Of a stretch of DNA of 64,000 bases, positions 34,058 through 47,100 are shown piece by piece; the stretch's first letter is position 1, and the number at the start of each line of letters is the position of its first letter. Location of the stretch: the NCBI GenBank assembly GCA_025331565.1, contig JAFREQ010000095.1:434001-498000 (forward strand), in the 5' to 3' direction. The DNA is from Holacanthus passer (taxonomy: Eukaryota > Chordata > Actinopteri > Pomacanthidae). The translations under genes and the position numbers were made by a program. A model generated the notes under the pieces. The model ran no database searches and had not been told where the DNA came from. It saw nothing but the letters and a program-made list of their open reading frames with translations.

Positions 34058-35606
34058 GTCAAACATCTCTGTTATATTTCTATATTTGTCACAAACAATG
34101 CAGACTGTATTTCTCAATAAGATAAACCCAAAATGCACATTGTTGAATATGAATAAAATTACAGAAAAGCTTTAAAGAAGCCAAAACTGCTTAAGTTAAA
34201 TTACAGCAATGCTTAATTAAAGGAGATGTACAGCTGATTACACTCACTGTCAAGTTGCTGTGGGAGAAAAGGGCTTTTTGGCTGCAGGCTCATGGATCCA
34301 GTTCAAGGTGTTGTTTGTTTATTTTCCCATGTTTGCGTCGTTTCTTGTTTATTTATGTCTTACACATTACTCACCCCAGTGAACCGTGTGGAAACACGTT
34401 CAAAATGGCCCCTGGCAGATTAAAAAGTGATAAAGTGCCAATTTCCAGCTGTGACCGCTAGGTGGCGAGCAAACACAAGGACTACAGCTGCAATCAGCCA
34501 GAGAGTCTGTGGGATGTTCAAGGCCATTTGTTTTATTGTTGTATGCTGACTGAGGTGGTGTATGAGATCATTTTTTTTGGTCTTCAAATGCTGGAGAGTT
34601 GCTTCTCTTCAGGGCTCTGAACACTATTGAAATGAAAGTAAACACAGCTCATGAAATGTGATCACAAGAATTAGACATTAATTAGCTTTAAATGGTCCCA
34701 AGAAGAAAAGTTTGGAAGCCAGAATCATTTCATATGAACTTTGTTGATGTTTGCATTTTGTCATGTCATCATATATTGTGTTTTTGTGTTGTTTGTGTTC
34801 ATTTCCAAAAACTCTCCTACATATATTTCAACTTCCTGTTCATAACACTCAGAGTCATCACTGTCACAAGATGGATGAGAGAGGCAGGGCATCCTTGCAA
34901 GTGAATGAGGCAACAACAGCAACATGTCTAATATTAGTCAGCCCTTTGAGAACACTCCATTACAATAAAAGTCATGCATGCAAAATTTAACTTAAAAGTA
35001 AGTTACTCAATAAGTTACTCAAGTACTCAATGTGCAGAAAAAATGCCCATGTGAGTCATATTGTATTACTCGTGGATTTACTGTTTATGCTGCATTTTTA
35101 CTGTTGTAGTTGTTTTTAATGTTCTGTTGGGTAATTTGATCTATAACAACTACAGTCAGCATACAGTCAGTCTGTTCTGCAAAGTAACTCCTGAATGTTT
35201 GATTGATGCATTTGAAGTGTAGTTAAATTGGAGTATAATGTATCATAAATAGAAAGTATTATAAAACTGTGGTTGGGATTATTATGATTGAGTGTTAAGT
35301 CTTGAGTTTAGGGTTAGAATTAAACTAACATTCAAGATTTAGGATCAGGATTTGTTTTATGCTTCAGATGAGTTAAGAATAAAGTTAAGGATGATTTTGA
35401 ATTTGCATGATTAAAATTTGCCTATGTCGAGTTTTGCTGTGCAACAAACACGAGCAGATGCGTTAAGATAAAGTTCACCTGTGCTCTTTTACATGGAGCC
35501 GGATGGTTACACTCAGGGTCAGTTTGCATGAGGTTCTGCAGCTGGAACAGAAAAGCGCGTGCGGGTGTGCGTGCGCGTGCGTGCGTAAAACGTGTCCCCC
35601 CCCATC

Positions 35607-35633
35607 CTCCTCCTCCTCCTCCTCCTCCTCCTG
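35607..35633. repeat. (CTC)n trinucleotide repeat
   Basis: About nine CTC/CCT units just upstream of the probable rgl2 first exon. Confidence 0.9.
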
Positions 35634-35699
35634 GTGCCGGAGGTGACATTTCCCCCCCCGGAGGAGCGGCGCTCTGGAGCCGGTGAGCTGAGCAGGATC

Positions 35700-35998
35700 C
35701 TGAGCAGCGTGCGCCACCCACAGAGACGGAGCTGTTACCAAAGAGCTGAGTGCGCAACATACAGGAACTGCGACGCCACCGAGGAGGAGGAGGAGGAGGA
35801 GGTGTCCAGAGTGCGCTATCAGCTGCTGGAGTCTGGACGGAGGAGCGGTGTGTGGAGGCTGATAGAGGGGACGGAGGGTGGAGAGGACGCAGCTCCATGT
35901 CGTCGGTGGCTCAGATGGGTGCGTCTCTGCTCAGCTGATCCAGCCACAGCTGCCTGAACCCAGCTCATCCATCCTGCCTGCATGACACTTGGAGAACA
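35700..35998 (+). other. rgl2: probable rgl2 5' UTR exon
   Basis: GC-rich sequence ending in a consensus donor (GAGAACA/GTAAGT) at 35998. It precedes the start-codon exon and has no long frame joined to it. It carries a 13-codon upstream open frame (ATG 35897, TGA 35936-35938). The 5' boundary is unknown. Confidence 0.5.
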
Positions 35999-36287
35999 GT
36001 AAGTTCAAGTGCAGCTCATTTCTCTCCCAGGATTTTTGTGCCTGTTCTTTCTACAATGTCCTTCATGTTATTGAGTGACTCACAGCAGGAAGCCAATGTC
36101 CTCATCTGTCTGTGTTGTTGCTGTAACAGGAAACTTTTACAGCCTTCATAGCATCAGGCTTTATTCTCATCCTCCAGCCCACAGGGTGACAGGAGGGATC
36201 ATCATAACTGCAGCACCACCCTATGGCTGCATTTACTGTGCACAAAATAAGCATATAGGGTGTGACTTCACTGTGGCCTGGTTACTG

Positions 36288-36290
<3 letters not shown>

Positions 36291-36328
<38 letters not shown>
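36291..36328. repeat. (GT)n microsatellite
   Basis: GT repeat in rgl2 intron 1. Confidence 0.95.
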
Positions 36329-36331
<3 letters not shown>

Positions 36332-37917
36332 AGTCATATGTGGTCAGAGTCAGTGAATAGCAGCATTCAGACGTGAGCACGGCCGTTGGTCAGGACATAA
36401 ACTGCCCTGTTCAGGACTTGTTCCCCCTGCAGGCCTGCATGTGTCTCTCGCTCTCTCCTGCAGACTGCAAATGAGTTTCTTTACAAAGATTATAATGAGC
36501 AAAATTACAAGCCTGCAAGTGATGGTGTAAGATAAAGTGTTGTGCAAATGCTACAGAGCTGCAGGAGTGTGAGACAAAAGCACAATGGAATGGTGGGAGT
36601 GTCAGCGTTTTTTATTTCACTCATGAGGCTTTTGAGCTCCTTCTCATCTGGGGCTGCGAGAGTCGACAGGGGGCGTTCAGGGGATTGACTGTGTGGATTT
36701 TCAGTTGCAGCAGCCACCTGACAGCCATTCTGCACGTTTTTGCTCGCAAACAAAGTCAAACTGCAAAGCACCACCTGCTCAACCGAGCGCTCAAACAGTC
36801 GTTTCACTGTAATGCATCACCGTGTGAGAGCTAACATTTCCACAGCTTCCATACGCTGTATCGAGCTGTGCATCTGCCTCCCTCCTGCACCTCTCTTCCT
36901 GAAACAGTGTTTACTAGATGTCTATCTTCATGGCAATCCAAATACCAAAGAGGGGAAAAGGGAAATGGAAGGAAGGGTTGCTATGCAAATCCCGACCTGC
37001 TGTGGAGCACAATGAATGTGTTAAACAAATTATGCACAAACTGGCCTCCAAGTTTACTGAAGTGTGTTTCTTTATATTTAACATGTCTTGAATTTGCGCT
37101 CACTGAAGTGTTTCTAAAAGCCAAACTGGGCCTGATACAGTGTCCAGCTTTAGCAGGTTCAGGTTCACATTTATATTGACATGTTTGACATTGACATTCT
37201 GATAAACTTTTGAATCCAATATTTCACAGACTGAGGACTGCGGATGTTTGTAGCTTAGATTAAAAACTTGTCGTAAAGCAATCTTTTATTGGCCAGTGTG
37301 AACAGGTGGAAAGATTATACCAAGCAAAACCTGTTTCAATGTTCATACGAGCACCTGACTATTGTTAGAAGACAGACTTAAAACATTGTGAACCTGTCCC
37401 TTAAGAGCAGGTTTGAAAGAAACACAAGGCGACATAAAAATGCATAAACAGCTTTTAAGAAGAGTAAAATAAAACAGAAGATAAATGATGAACTGAATAA
37501 GCAAAAGAATGTAAACTACAGTGCACATGTGAGATATGAATGAATAGTCTCGAGGTAATTTAATAAAGGAAGTAGCAAGCAGACAAGTTTTAAACCACAA
37601 ATTTGAAGAATTGAAAGTAGTAGCAGTCCTCAAGACGTCTGCAAGTTTGTCTCAGATATATGTTGTGTAGAAGTTGAGCTTTAGTTTTGACTCTGGACAG
37701 AAGCAGACGAACAGATCAGACATGTATTTAGGAGCTAAACCCTTCAGTGAGTATTATCCTGATCTTAGTGAGGACTCATTAATACTCTTTTCTGGGATGA
37801 TTTATAAAGAGAATAAAAGTATAATGAGCTCTATTGTGTATGTAAACATTATCACTGTTTGTCTGAGCGGCTGCCTGAGAGACCATGAAACACTCCTTGT
37901 CTTCCTGTCTCTTTCAG

Positions 37918-38084
37918 CTGGCGCCATGCTGCCCCGTAACATGCGAACAGGTGGTTATGACCTGCCGGGGGTGGAGTCCAGCGAAGTGCCTCTCATTGGC
38001 TACCGGCCCTTACCACCTGACAGCGGCACTCCGAGCAGCCAATCGCGGAGGGGCAGCGGCGGCAATGAGTTGGAAACTTCACAT
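37918..38084 (+). CDS. rgl2: rgl2 exon 2, first coding exon
   Basis: Acceptor TCTCTTTCAG; ATG at 37926 in GCGCCATGC. It encodes MLPRNMRTGGYDLPGVESSE, then VPLIGYRPLPPDSGT and a glycine/serine stretch ending ETSH; donor CACAT/GTGAGT. 53 codons, phase 0 out. Confidence 0.85.
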
Positions 38085-41000
38085 GTGAGTGTTTTTCTTT
38101 TGCCTCATTGAAACACATCCATCATTTTGTCACTTGAGCGCGTTACAGAGAGGGATATGATATATTTCTCACAGCTTTCTTTGCGCTGTTCCGACAATCT
38201 CCCACTACCTGCTTTATTAGTTTTCTTCTGTTCACACAATAAAGTGATGTGACTGAGACTTTTATTTGTCGTGACTCTCTTGGCCGACACAGCTAACAGC
38301 ATTTAGAGCAGCTCTCTGTGAAACGAGCTGCGTTCGACCACCACTTTCTTGAATAAACAGCGGACGCGGCCGGCTGGTTTTCAGAAAACCCTCAGGGAAT
38401 AAAGTCATTGTGAATCAGACAGAAAGAGAGAAAAATGAAGATGGTGTGTTTGTTTATTTACTATTTTCCACCAAGGCTCCAAAGTGCTGCTAGTTTGCAT
38501 GAACTAAATAAATTCAACCAGTTATGAAGACGAAAATTAAACTCGTTTTTCAAAGGCATTTTGGTGCACAGACTCAAAACAGGGCATTATTATTCCAAAG
38601 TAAAACTGTTCATCTAGTGAAATATTTCAAACTTAAATAGCCTGATGACAGATTTTTGTTTGCACTGATGCAATAGTTTTTAGTCATGCTTGCAGAATAA
38701 CACGAGGGAGGCCAATAGAGAGTCATGACTCTAACCTCTGTTCTACTAGTTTATGTATGCAAATTCTGATGCAGCTCTTATTTCATCTCTCTCTCTGAAC
38801 AGTGAAGCTTGTTGTTGAGTTTTACTGTTCAAATTCTAGGACAAGTCGGCGTCCATTACAGCACTTGCTGTTAGAAACCGAAACCTTTGTGTTTTTAAAA
38901 AAAAGTGAAATGTGTCCTAAAACTGCTGAAAATTTACCAGCACCGATGATCCCTTCATGTTTCCTCTCGTGCCAACGGCAGGTCTAAATTATGATAATGC
39001 GCATTTACTCTTGTGTTTCTTTTATTGGGTAAACTTCTCAACTTGTTTGCAGTTCGTCACTGAACCGCTCTGCCTCCAGGCTAACGCATGTAATACGGAC
39101 TGAAGCTGAACTAGAACTGAGGAAGTGAAAAGGTTCACGGCACAGGTGAAATTCCCACGACCTTTCACCTCTGTTAATGTTTAGCGGCTTGACAGTGAGG
39201 TTGGTTGAGCCTTATCGGAAGCTTGTCAGGTGGTTGTTGTCTGAACTTCACACATAGTTGATGCTGTTTTGAGGCATTTTAAAGAACTATGATGCTTTTT
39301 CTTGCAAAATATCTACAGATGTGGACAGGATTTCTTCTCTCTTGCACGTGTGGTGAAAAACTTCCGGTATACTGCTAACAGTCCTTTTTCCCAGAGTCAT
39401 GACGATCCACTGACCAGCTCTCTTGCCCCCACCACACATGACCTACAAATGGCTCTCGGTTTCACACCGGGCCTCAAGAAACTCCTTGCGGCTATAAAAA
39501 GAATTTGCGCTGACTCTCTTTCCGAATGAGCCGACTTCCTCCGTGCTCGCATCACAAGGCCGCCGCTGGACCGGGCAGTAAATAATGCATGCGGTGGTTT
39601 GGCTGGTCGATGCGGTGTACACCTGCTCTCCCTATAAACAGTATCCAGTATCACAGGCTGTCTCCAAGGACAGTCTGTCGAGTGGAATCCAATACAGCCA
39701 CTTGCTCATTCTTTAATGAGACGGGCTTGACTGTGTGAGTCAGGATGCATGAAGTGGCAAACCTGGAGCCATCAATGAAGCTCGGAGGTGAAAGAAACAA
39801 AGTTCGGTTTCGTTGATTGAGATGAAAATCAAGCCCGAGACACTTTGGCAGAGAAACAGATAACAGATATTGATAAAGTGCTTTGCTTTTTTTCAGTCTA
39901 TTTTCTTGCTTTGTGGTGCATTTTTCTATTCACAGAGAATAACTGGTCACACGTAGATAATGGTTTCAAAGAACAGAGTATTTCAAAAGCAGCTGCAAAA
40001 GATTAGACAGCTGAGATATAAATCAAAATATAATATAAATATCAAGCTTGGTTGAGCTATTTTCAGAATAAAAGTCCTCACTTCTCTAAACTCACCATTT
40101 TCTGTGGTTATTGAACAATTACACAGCAAGAAATCCTTTATAGAGAAGCAGAAATACGTTCCTGTACTGATGGTGGCCTCATTAGACGAGAATGCAAACA
40201 CAGCTATAAGACATTTTGAGTCAGGGGCCTGTAAAGTGGTTCATGTCAGGTCACATTTCATCAGAGGAGTCCATTTGAATGATTCACTGATGTGGTATTC
40301 ACATCTATGTAAGTGGAAATTCTCCGACAGGTCAGAGCGGACGAGATGCGACATAATTTAAAAAATGTATGATCACATTGACCTTACTTAATTTCTACTC
40401 TTTTCTCATTCCTGAACATGACGTAAAAATGCATCAAGGAGCAAATCATTCACCATTTTCCAGATATATGTCTTGACTTCCCAGGACAAAGTTATAACCT
40501 CATGTGTTCCACTTAAAGGCAACAATAGATCCATTACAGAGCCAAGAATGTTTCCACATACTTTTGTGTCCTTCTGGTCTGGGCCTGTTTTTCATGGTTT
40601 GGGCTTGGACTCCTAATTTAATGAAGGGAAATCTTAATGCAGTAGCATACAATGATAATTTAGGCAAGAGTGTGCTTTCAACTTTGTGGCAAGAGTTCAG
40701 AGAAAGCACTTTTCCCTTTTTGGTGTGGAAGAATTTGACCCGACCTCGACCCCGTCCAACACCTTTGGGATTAACTGGACAACAGTTAGGGCCAGTTATG
40801 CCAAAGAAGAACTAGTTCATACAATGTGTTGTTTGACTGTTTGACATGTGAAAGTGTTCATAGTAGTTCAGTGTAGTATTTAGTTGTACTCAAAGGCAGG
40901 GTGAAAAATCCTCCATCATAGAGAAGATGGAGACATGATATTGTTTAAATATGGGGATAATGCAGCACATCCTCAATGAGTAACTCCTGGAAATCATTCA

Positions 41001-43612
41001 TAGTGTTTTACTTGGTTGTACATGTGAAATGTGACAGAAATGATTGTGTCACAAGTGAAAAACGGGAGTCAGAGAAAGAAATTCAAACCTTGGCTCCTTC
41101 TTACCTCCACACAGCTGACCAGTCACTGTGGGATGTGAATGTTGGATTGTCATTTTCAGAAAGTTACAGGAATAGAAACTCAGAAAAGCTGTTTGGTTGT
41201 CCACATACTTTTGGCCATATATTTTACCCCACTATGTTCGGACATTGCTTGGCTGGGTAGCTACTGTATGTGCTCATAAACCCACTTTTGACTGGCAGGA
41301 AGTAAGTTAATGCCTGTTATCGGGGCGTTTGCTTAGAATTAGAGGAACCAGGTTCAGGCAAAGTTTGCACACCGAAAAGTCAACCATATCCTGCAAACTC
41401 ACTCGCAGAACATCACAGACTGATGATATCTACAGAAACAGAGTAATCGCATCCACGGGAGGATTTTTTCCTTTAAGGGGAACAGAGCAGCTTTGACTCT
41501 AATGCCGCTGAGTTTCACTTGAAAGCGAGGAGATAACGGGCACCAAGGGATACGTAGATGAAAGCGTGAGAAGAGGAGCAGAGAGAAAGATAGGAAGGAA
41601 GGGGTCGGGGTTGTGGACCACTCAAAAAAACAATGGTTATCTTTAAATAAAGCTTCAGAAGATGTATTTATGACCCCCCTGTTTGGTGGAAAGACTTGTG
41701 CTGGGGTTGTAAATAGTGTGTATTTGTTCAAAGCCGAAGCTTTTTGGCACAGCGGAAGTCCAACTACATGGATTTGTTTAAGGAAAAAGGTTGGAGCTGC
41801 TTGTTTTTTGAAACCGAGGGGGGTGAAAATGGAGAGTTGACTTCCTGCCCCGTTGCTTTTCTGGTGCCGTCCAATAGCAGACGTAGTTGTCCAGGAGGAG
41901 AGGTTGACGTAGCCTGGACTTGTGATGGAAGGAGAGGGGAAGAAAAATAGCTTCGCAACACGACAGCACGTCCTGCTTCCTGTGTTTGTCTCCACTTATT
42001 ATGCACTTCCTGCATGCAGCTGGGGGTGGGGGCATACTTTAAGAAAATGGAGAGCGTAAGGTCCTAAGAGAAGATCCTATCTTTCAAAAGAGCACAAACA
42101 AAGTGTTATATGCCAACAACAAAACTGCATGAGAGAAAAATCAATGGTTTTGTTAAAGCTTTTACATTAGATTCAGCAGCAGCAGAGTTCTTTTATATGA
42201 ACCAAATCATGTTCTCCATCACAGTGACCTATAATCATGATGCTTATCCAGCAGCCTTTGAGGCAGCTGGACCCCAAATTACACACACCTACTTTTCATT
42301 TCTGCACAGAAAAGGCTGGTTTGTCTGACCCAGATTCAGCCCGGATTCAGAAAGCAAACGCAACTGATGCTCCACTGAATATACTTTTATCTCAGGTATC
42401 TCGATATACCAGCTCCAGTGTGTTATATACCATAGGACGTGTGTATAGGTTTTCTTTGTGTGTGTATGTGTAAATATGAGCTGAACATGTGCTCGAATTT
42501 TGTGACAGGATTGATTGGTTTTTCTTCCATGAACACATCCAGAGTATTTGATGACGTCTCAGCTAAATGAAGCGTCAAATGTAAATAGTGGATTACATCA
42601 ATGAGCTTCGGTGCGTACTCCTCTGACCCAAAATAAATAAAGATCTCACAAGTTGTGTCTTGCGTGTCCCATTGATAGGTCATGTCAGGCTTTCAGTAAA
42701 TACTTTGAGTGTAGTCGGGCTTTTTAGGATGAGTCATGCTCATTAATACACTTACAAACTGCTCCAGTTCTGCAGAAGAAAGAAGATTTTGAATTTATCA
42801 CTTTTCTTTAAGCAATTTTAGCTGAAGCTGAATTTTGCAGATTCAATAAGCATCAGTTTAACCTGACTTGATGTTAGGATGAAGTTGTATTCTCTGTGTA
42901 CTTAAAGTTGCACTAATAGATATTTTTATACACGCGATGGGTTAAATGACAGCATGTAGGACAAACCTGCAGAAAATGATTACCTGACTCTGCAGTTCAT
43001 CTCAGCTGCACCGGGCATTTTAGCATCTTTTAGCTCATTGTTTTGGTTTTACAATTTTACTGATTTAGATGTGTGTTTGAATCAGAACTAGAAGGAGAGT
43101 GAAAATTGGACTTAAGCTAATGTTGCTCTGCTATGTCTCCATAACAACTTACAGTGTTATGATAAATGTCGACAGCCTGTTCTACTGCCCCCAAGTGGCC
43201 ATAAAGAAATCCTGCATTAACCATTGTCTGACCTGTGTGTTAGCTGGCACAGTAGTCACACACACACACACACCTGTGAGAGTCCCCACCTAGTTGACTT
43301 CACTCTGCGATGTCATTAGCCCATTAAGTAAACACAGCTTGCTTCCTGGTTTAGTGGCCGTCTGAACATTTATGACCTCTTATTACAAGACTACAGGCCT
43401 CTTACTGCTCAAACTGCATGTCGGGCAGGCTGTATGAACTCCTGCCTGTTATAAGATGTTATAATTGTTGTTTTGCTTTGTGTCGCATTAAACGGGATAC
43501 TCAGTTGAACTGGTTTATCTGCATGGGAAGGTCATCTGCAAAGACAAAGAGAGCAGGAGAGGAGAGACTGAAAGAGAGGGGGTATTGTTCTGGAAATAGC
43601 TTCAGGGCTTTG

Positions 43613-43674
<62 letters not shown>

Positions 43675-46600
43675 CATGTGTCTATTGATGAGGGTCGGAT
43701 TTGTGCGAGCTGTGTCTGTCTGTTTCATGCTCGTACTGTATGTGTGTCCATGAGTGACTGGGTGAAAAGTGACTCACTGGAAATGAGTGTTGTGCTGTCA
43801 ATGTATCCCAGCTCTGTGTTTGCAGTGTGTGTGTATATGTGTGTGTGTGTGTGTACAACATTTATCCTTGTGGGAGCCCATTTTGAGTCCTAGACCTTGG
43901 GAGTGAGGACATTTTTGGAAAGCGAGGCCATTTTGGCTGGCCTTCAATTTTTACCTTCAAATGGCTGTTTGAGTTTGAAGGTTTAGGTTAGAATTAGGTT
44001 CAGGTTAGGTCAATGAGACAATGAGCGTCCTCACAAGTATAGAAGTACAAATGCGTGTGTGTGTTTGTGTTGTGTGTGTGTGTGTCTAATGGGTGTGCCC
44101 AGGTGATGTAGGCTCGCAGGGGCCGGACTTAGCTCCTGCTTCAGGTGTGTCTTTGTGACAGAGCCACAAGACGCAGAGAGGCAAACAGTGAAGACAAAAA
44201 CACACAGATCTGGGTCAACCGACACTGGAATAAGAGGCGGTCAAGAAAAGAGAGAGAGAGAGAAAAAAGAGAGAGCGACAGATGAGAATAAATGGAGAAA
44301 ATGAAAGTTCTATCCGTACCTTTATCTTGAAGATTTCCAGGAAGCTCAGGGTTCCCTGCCTGTCCGGACTTGCCGAGGGAAAGGTAACCTTGTGTGACCA
44401 TTTTTTTCCCCTTTAATGTGTGTGTGTATGAGCCGATTTCATGGAACGATAGAATCACAGACAGATTTGCATAGAAGCAGCAGAGATAGCAGGTAGAATA
44501 ACAGGTTTGATACACAGACTGTATAATTCAGTGCGCTTGGATCATTTTCGAATGCAAGGAGCTCCTGCTTGCAGCACTGCCCTTCGATCAAGTCAAGTCA
44601 AGGTAATTTGAAAGAGGCTAATAGAGGCTAACATATGCTTATTACAACTAATTACACCATAGGTTAAAGAGGGGGAATAGCCGAACTGTGGCACTTCTGC
44701 TGTCTGTATGAATATGTGTCTTGGCTCATAGTTGGTCTTTGAAGTTGCATATGATAAAGCTCACAAGTCACTACCTGCAGAATGAATGGAAATGTAACAC
44801 AGTCATTAATGTTTCCAGAAGTTAATTAACCTTCAAAATGGTTTATAAGATTTTGTGATGTGGTGTTTTTGTTTTGAATACGTTTCCAAGGTGTTGCTCG
44901 TGCGTTATGTAGGACAAATATGTTGACTCATGACGAGGACAAACCATCTGAAACAGTCTGAGAGATTTCGACAGACAACCTGGATGACTTCACACGGTCT
45001 TTTACTCATGCATGTTTTATCATGGAAAGTCACGGCTGTGAAACTCAATCAGTGTCAGGACAAGCGTCAAGTGTTTTTGATCAATCAATCACTAAAATTC
45101 ATCCGTGGTCGAGATGTAAACAAAAGTGCAGACCCACCCACCACCGACAATTCACAACACTAGACTGTCAGTTTCAAACTGGTTGACAGCTTCTTTACTG
45201 CAAGAACTAACACCAGACAACAAGCAGATCTAAAAGATGAATGTTTTATGATGCTGTTAAAATTTCGTTTACATCAGTAAAACAGGTTGAGAAAATGCTG
45301 ATTTTCCTTTTTAACTGAATGAATGTGGACTCAAACTCATGTAATCAAAACAATGTGGATCTTTAAAAGTGTTTGAAAGGGACTCAGATTCTTTACTTGA
45401 GTAAAAGTAGCAATACTACAATGTAAAAATAATACTACAACTCGTGAACATATGAAATGAGGCAACAGGAACCAACTACACGCTGTTTTTTTGTCAGGGG
45501 TCAAAAGGTTGGAAACCGCTGGTTTAATCTTTAACCAAATGTTGGATTTCATAAACCGATCGTCTGTAATGTGAAATCCTAATCTGTAAAGTAACTACAG
45601 CTGTCAGATAAGTGTATCATGGTAAAAGGTACAATTTGACTCTGAGATGTAGTGAAGTTTTATAGAATGGAAATACTCAACCAAAATACCTCAAGCTGTC
45701 TTGAAACTACAGCATTGAGTAAATGTACTTAGTTACTTTCCATCACTGGCCTTTAAATATATATTAAAAATGTGTCTTATAATATGAACAAACTATCCTG
45801 CTCTCTGAGAACCGTGTGCATCAATATGTAGTTGTTCGTAAGACTCGGCACTAATACTGACAAATCAAATGCTGACACATCGATTGTATTTGGCCGGAGG
45901 AAGCAAAAGTGGTTTTATGGCAGCACGAAGCCTCCGTTCTAAACAACATTCAAGCTGTATGATACGAGTGTGTGTTTTTCTTCTTGTGTCTAAAATTGTT
46001 TGATTTTATTTCATTGCACCATTTAAACTCTGTCATGTTTGCCGATCAATGATCAATATTATGTAAGATATATGAAATAGGAAAATATGAGCAAATTCTG
46101 TGCAGGTTGTTATGGCTTATAATTGAAAATGCATAATATTTATTAGACTACTTAACTAAAATTCAGAATCTTTGTTGTATCTTGTGCATACGGAGCCACA
46201 CGTGCAAAGTCACACGTGTGAAAAGAAAAAGTTTTCAGGACTTTTAAGGCTCAGATCTGCCAGATGAAGTCCAGGTAAAGCTGTACAGAGCTGCAGGATT
46301 TTTATGATTACTCGAGGGACACAAAAATAAAATTACCTTCATTATACAAGTTTGTTGAAGTCTGTTTACAAGTTTACTCAAACTTTCAAAGTTTCTGCTT
46401 TATCATCATTATACAACACAGGATTAGTCAGTGAAATGCGGTTGTAGACCGTCCAGACGACACAACCAGTAAATACACTGAACAAAAATATAAACGCAAC
46501 ACTTTTGTTTTTGCTCCCATTTTTCATGAGCTGAACTCAAAGATCTAAGACTTTTTTCTATGTACACAAAAGGTCTATTTCTCTCAAATATTGTTCACAA

Positions 46601-47051
46601 ATCTGTCTAAATCTGTGTTAGTGAGCACTTCTCCTTTGCCGAGATAATCCCTCCACCTCACAGGTGTGGCACATCAAGATGCTGATTAGACAGCGTGATT
46701 ACTGCACAGGTGTGTCTGAGGCTGGCCACAATGAAAGGCCACTCTGAAATGTGCAGTTTTACTGTATTGGGGGGGTCAGAAAACCAGTCAGTATCTGGTG
46801 TGACCACCGTTTGCCTCACGCAGTGCAACACATCTCCTTCACATCGAGTTGATCAAGTTGTTGATTGTGGCCTGTGCAATGTTGGTCCACCTCTTTTCAA
46901 TGGCTGTGCGAAGTTGCTTGATATTGGCAGGAAGTGGAACACGCTAAACAGGCTGAGTGTATGTAAACATTGAAATATTTCAAATTCAATAAAACCATTA
47001 AACAGACAATAAAGTAATGGAAGTGAGTGCCCTCTGTCAGGACTGGGCCTC

Positions 47052-47100
<49 letters not shown>

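Larger units (their letters stand above)
32690..35600. other. divergent intergenic region between phf1 and rgl2
   Basis: It holds the probable phf1 promoter (GC-rich, CpG-containing sequence, roughly 32.75-33.5 kb), a 17-bp inverted repeat, a tandem duplication (33589-34057) and AT-rich sequence to 35.4 kb. Part of 34.96-35.27 kb resembles the TACTTGAGTAAA-type fish repeat. A candidate phf1 5' UTR exon ends in a good donor (TTGACAG/GTACCC) at 32689. No further coding exon was seen. Confidence 0.55.

Noticed and set aside
35422..35898. 158-codon minus-strand frame opposite the rgl2 first exon
   Set aside because: Poly-Pro/Gly/His composition from CTC, GAG and GC-rich sequence; no splice or similarity support.
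41399..41995. 198-codon minus-strand frame in the large rgl2 intron
   Set aside because: No recognisable domain, mixed composition, and no initiation or splice support. It is the longest non-repetitive frame and could be rechecked by protein search, but I see nothing to support a gene.
46695..46973. Plus-strand 92-codon frame
   Set aside because: Antisense reading of the Tc1-like transposase remnant.
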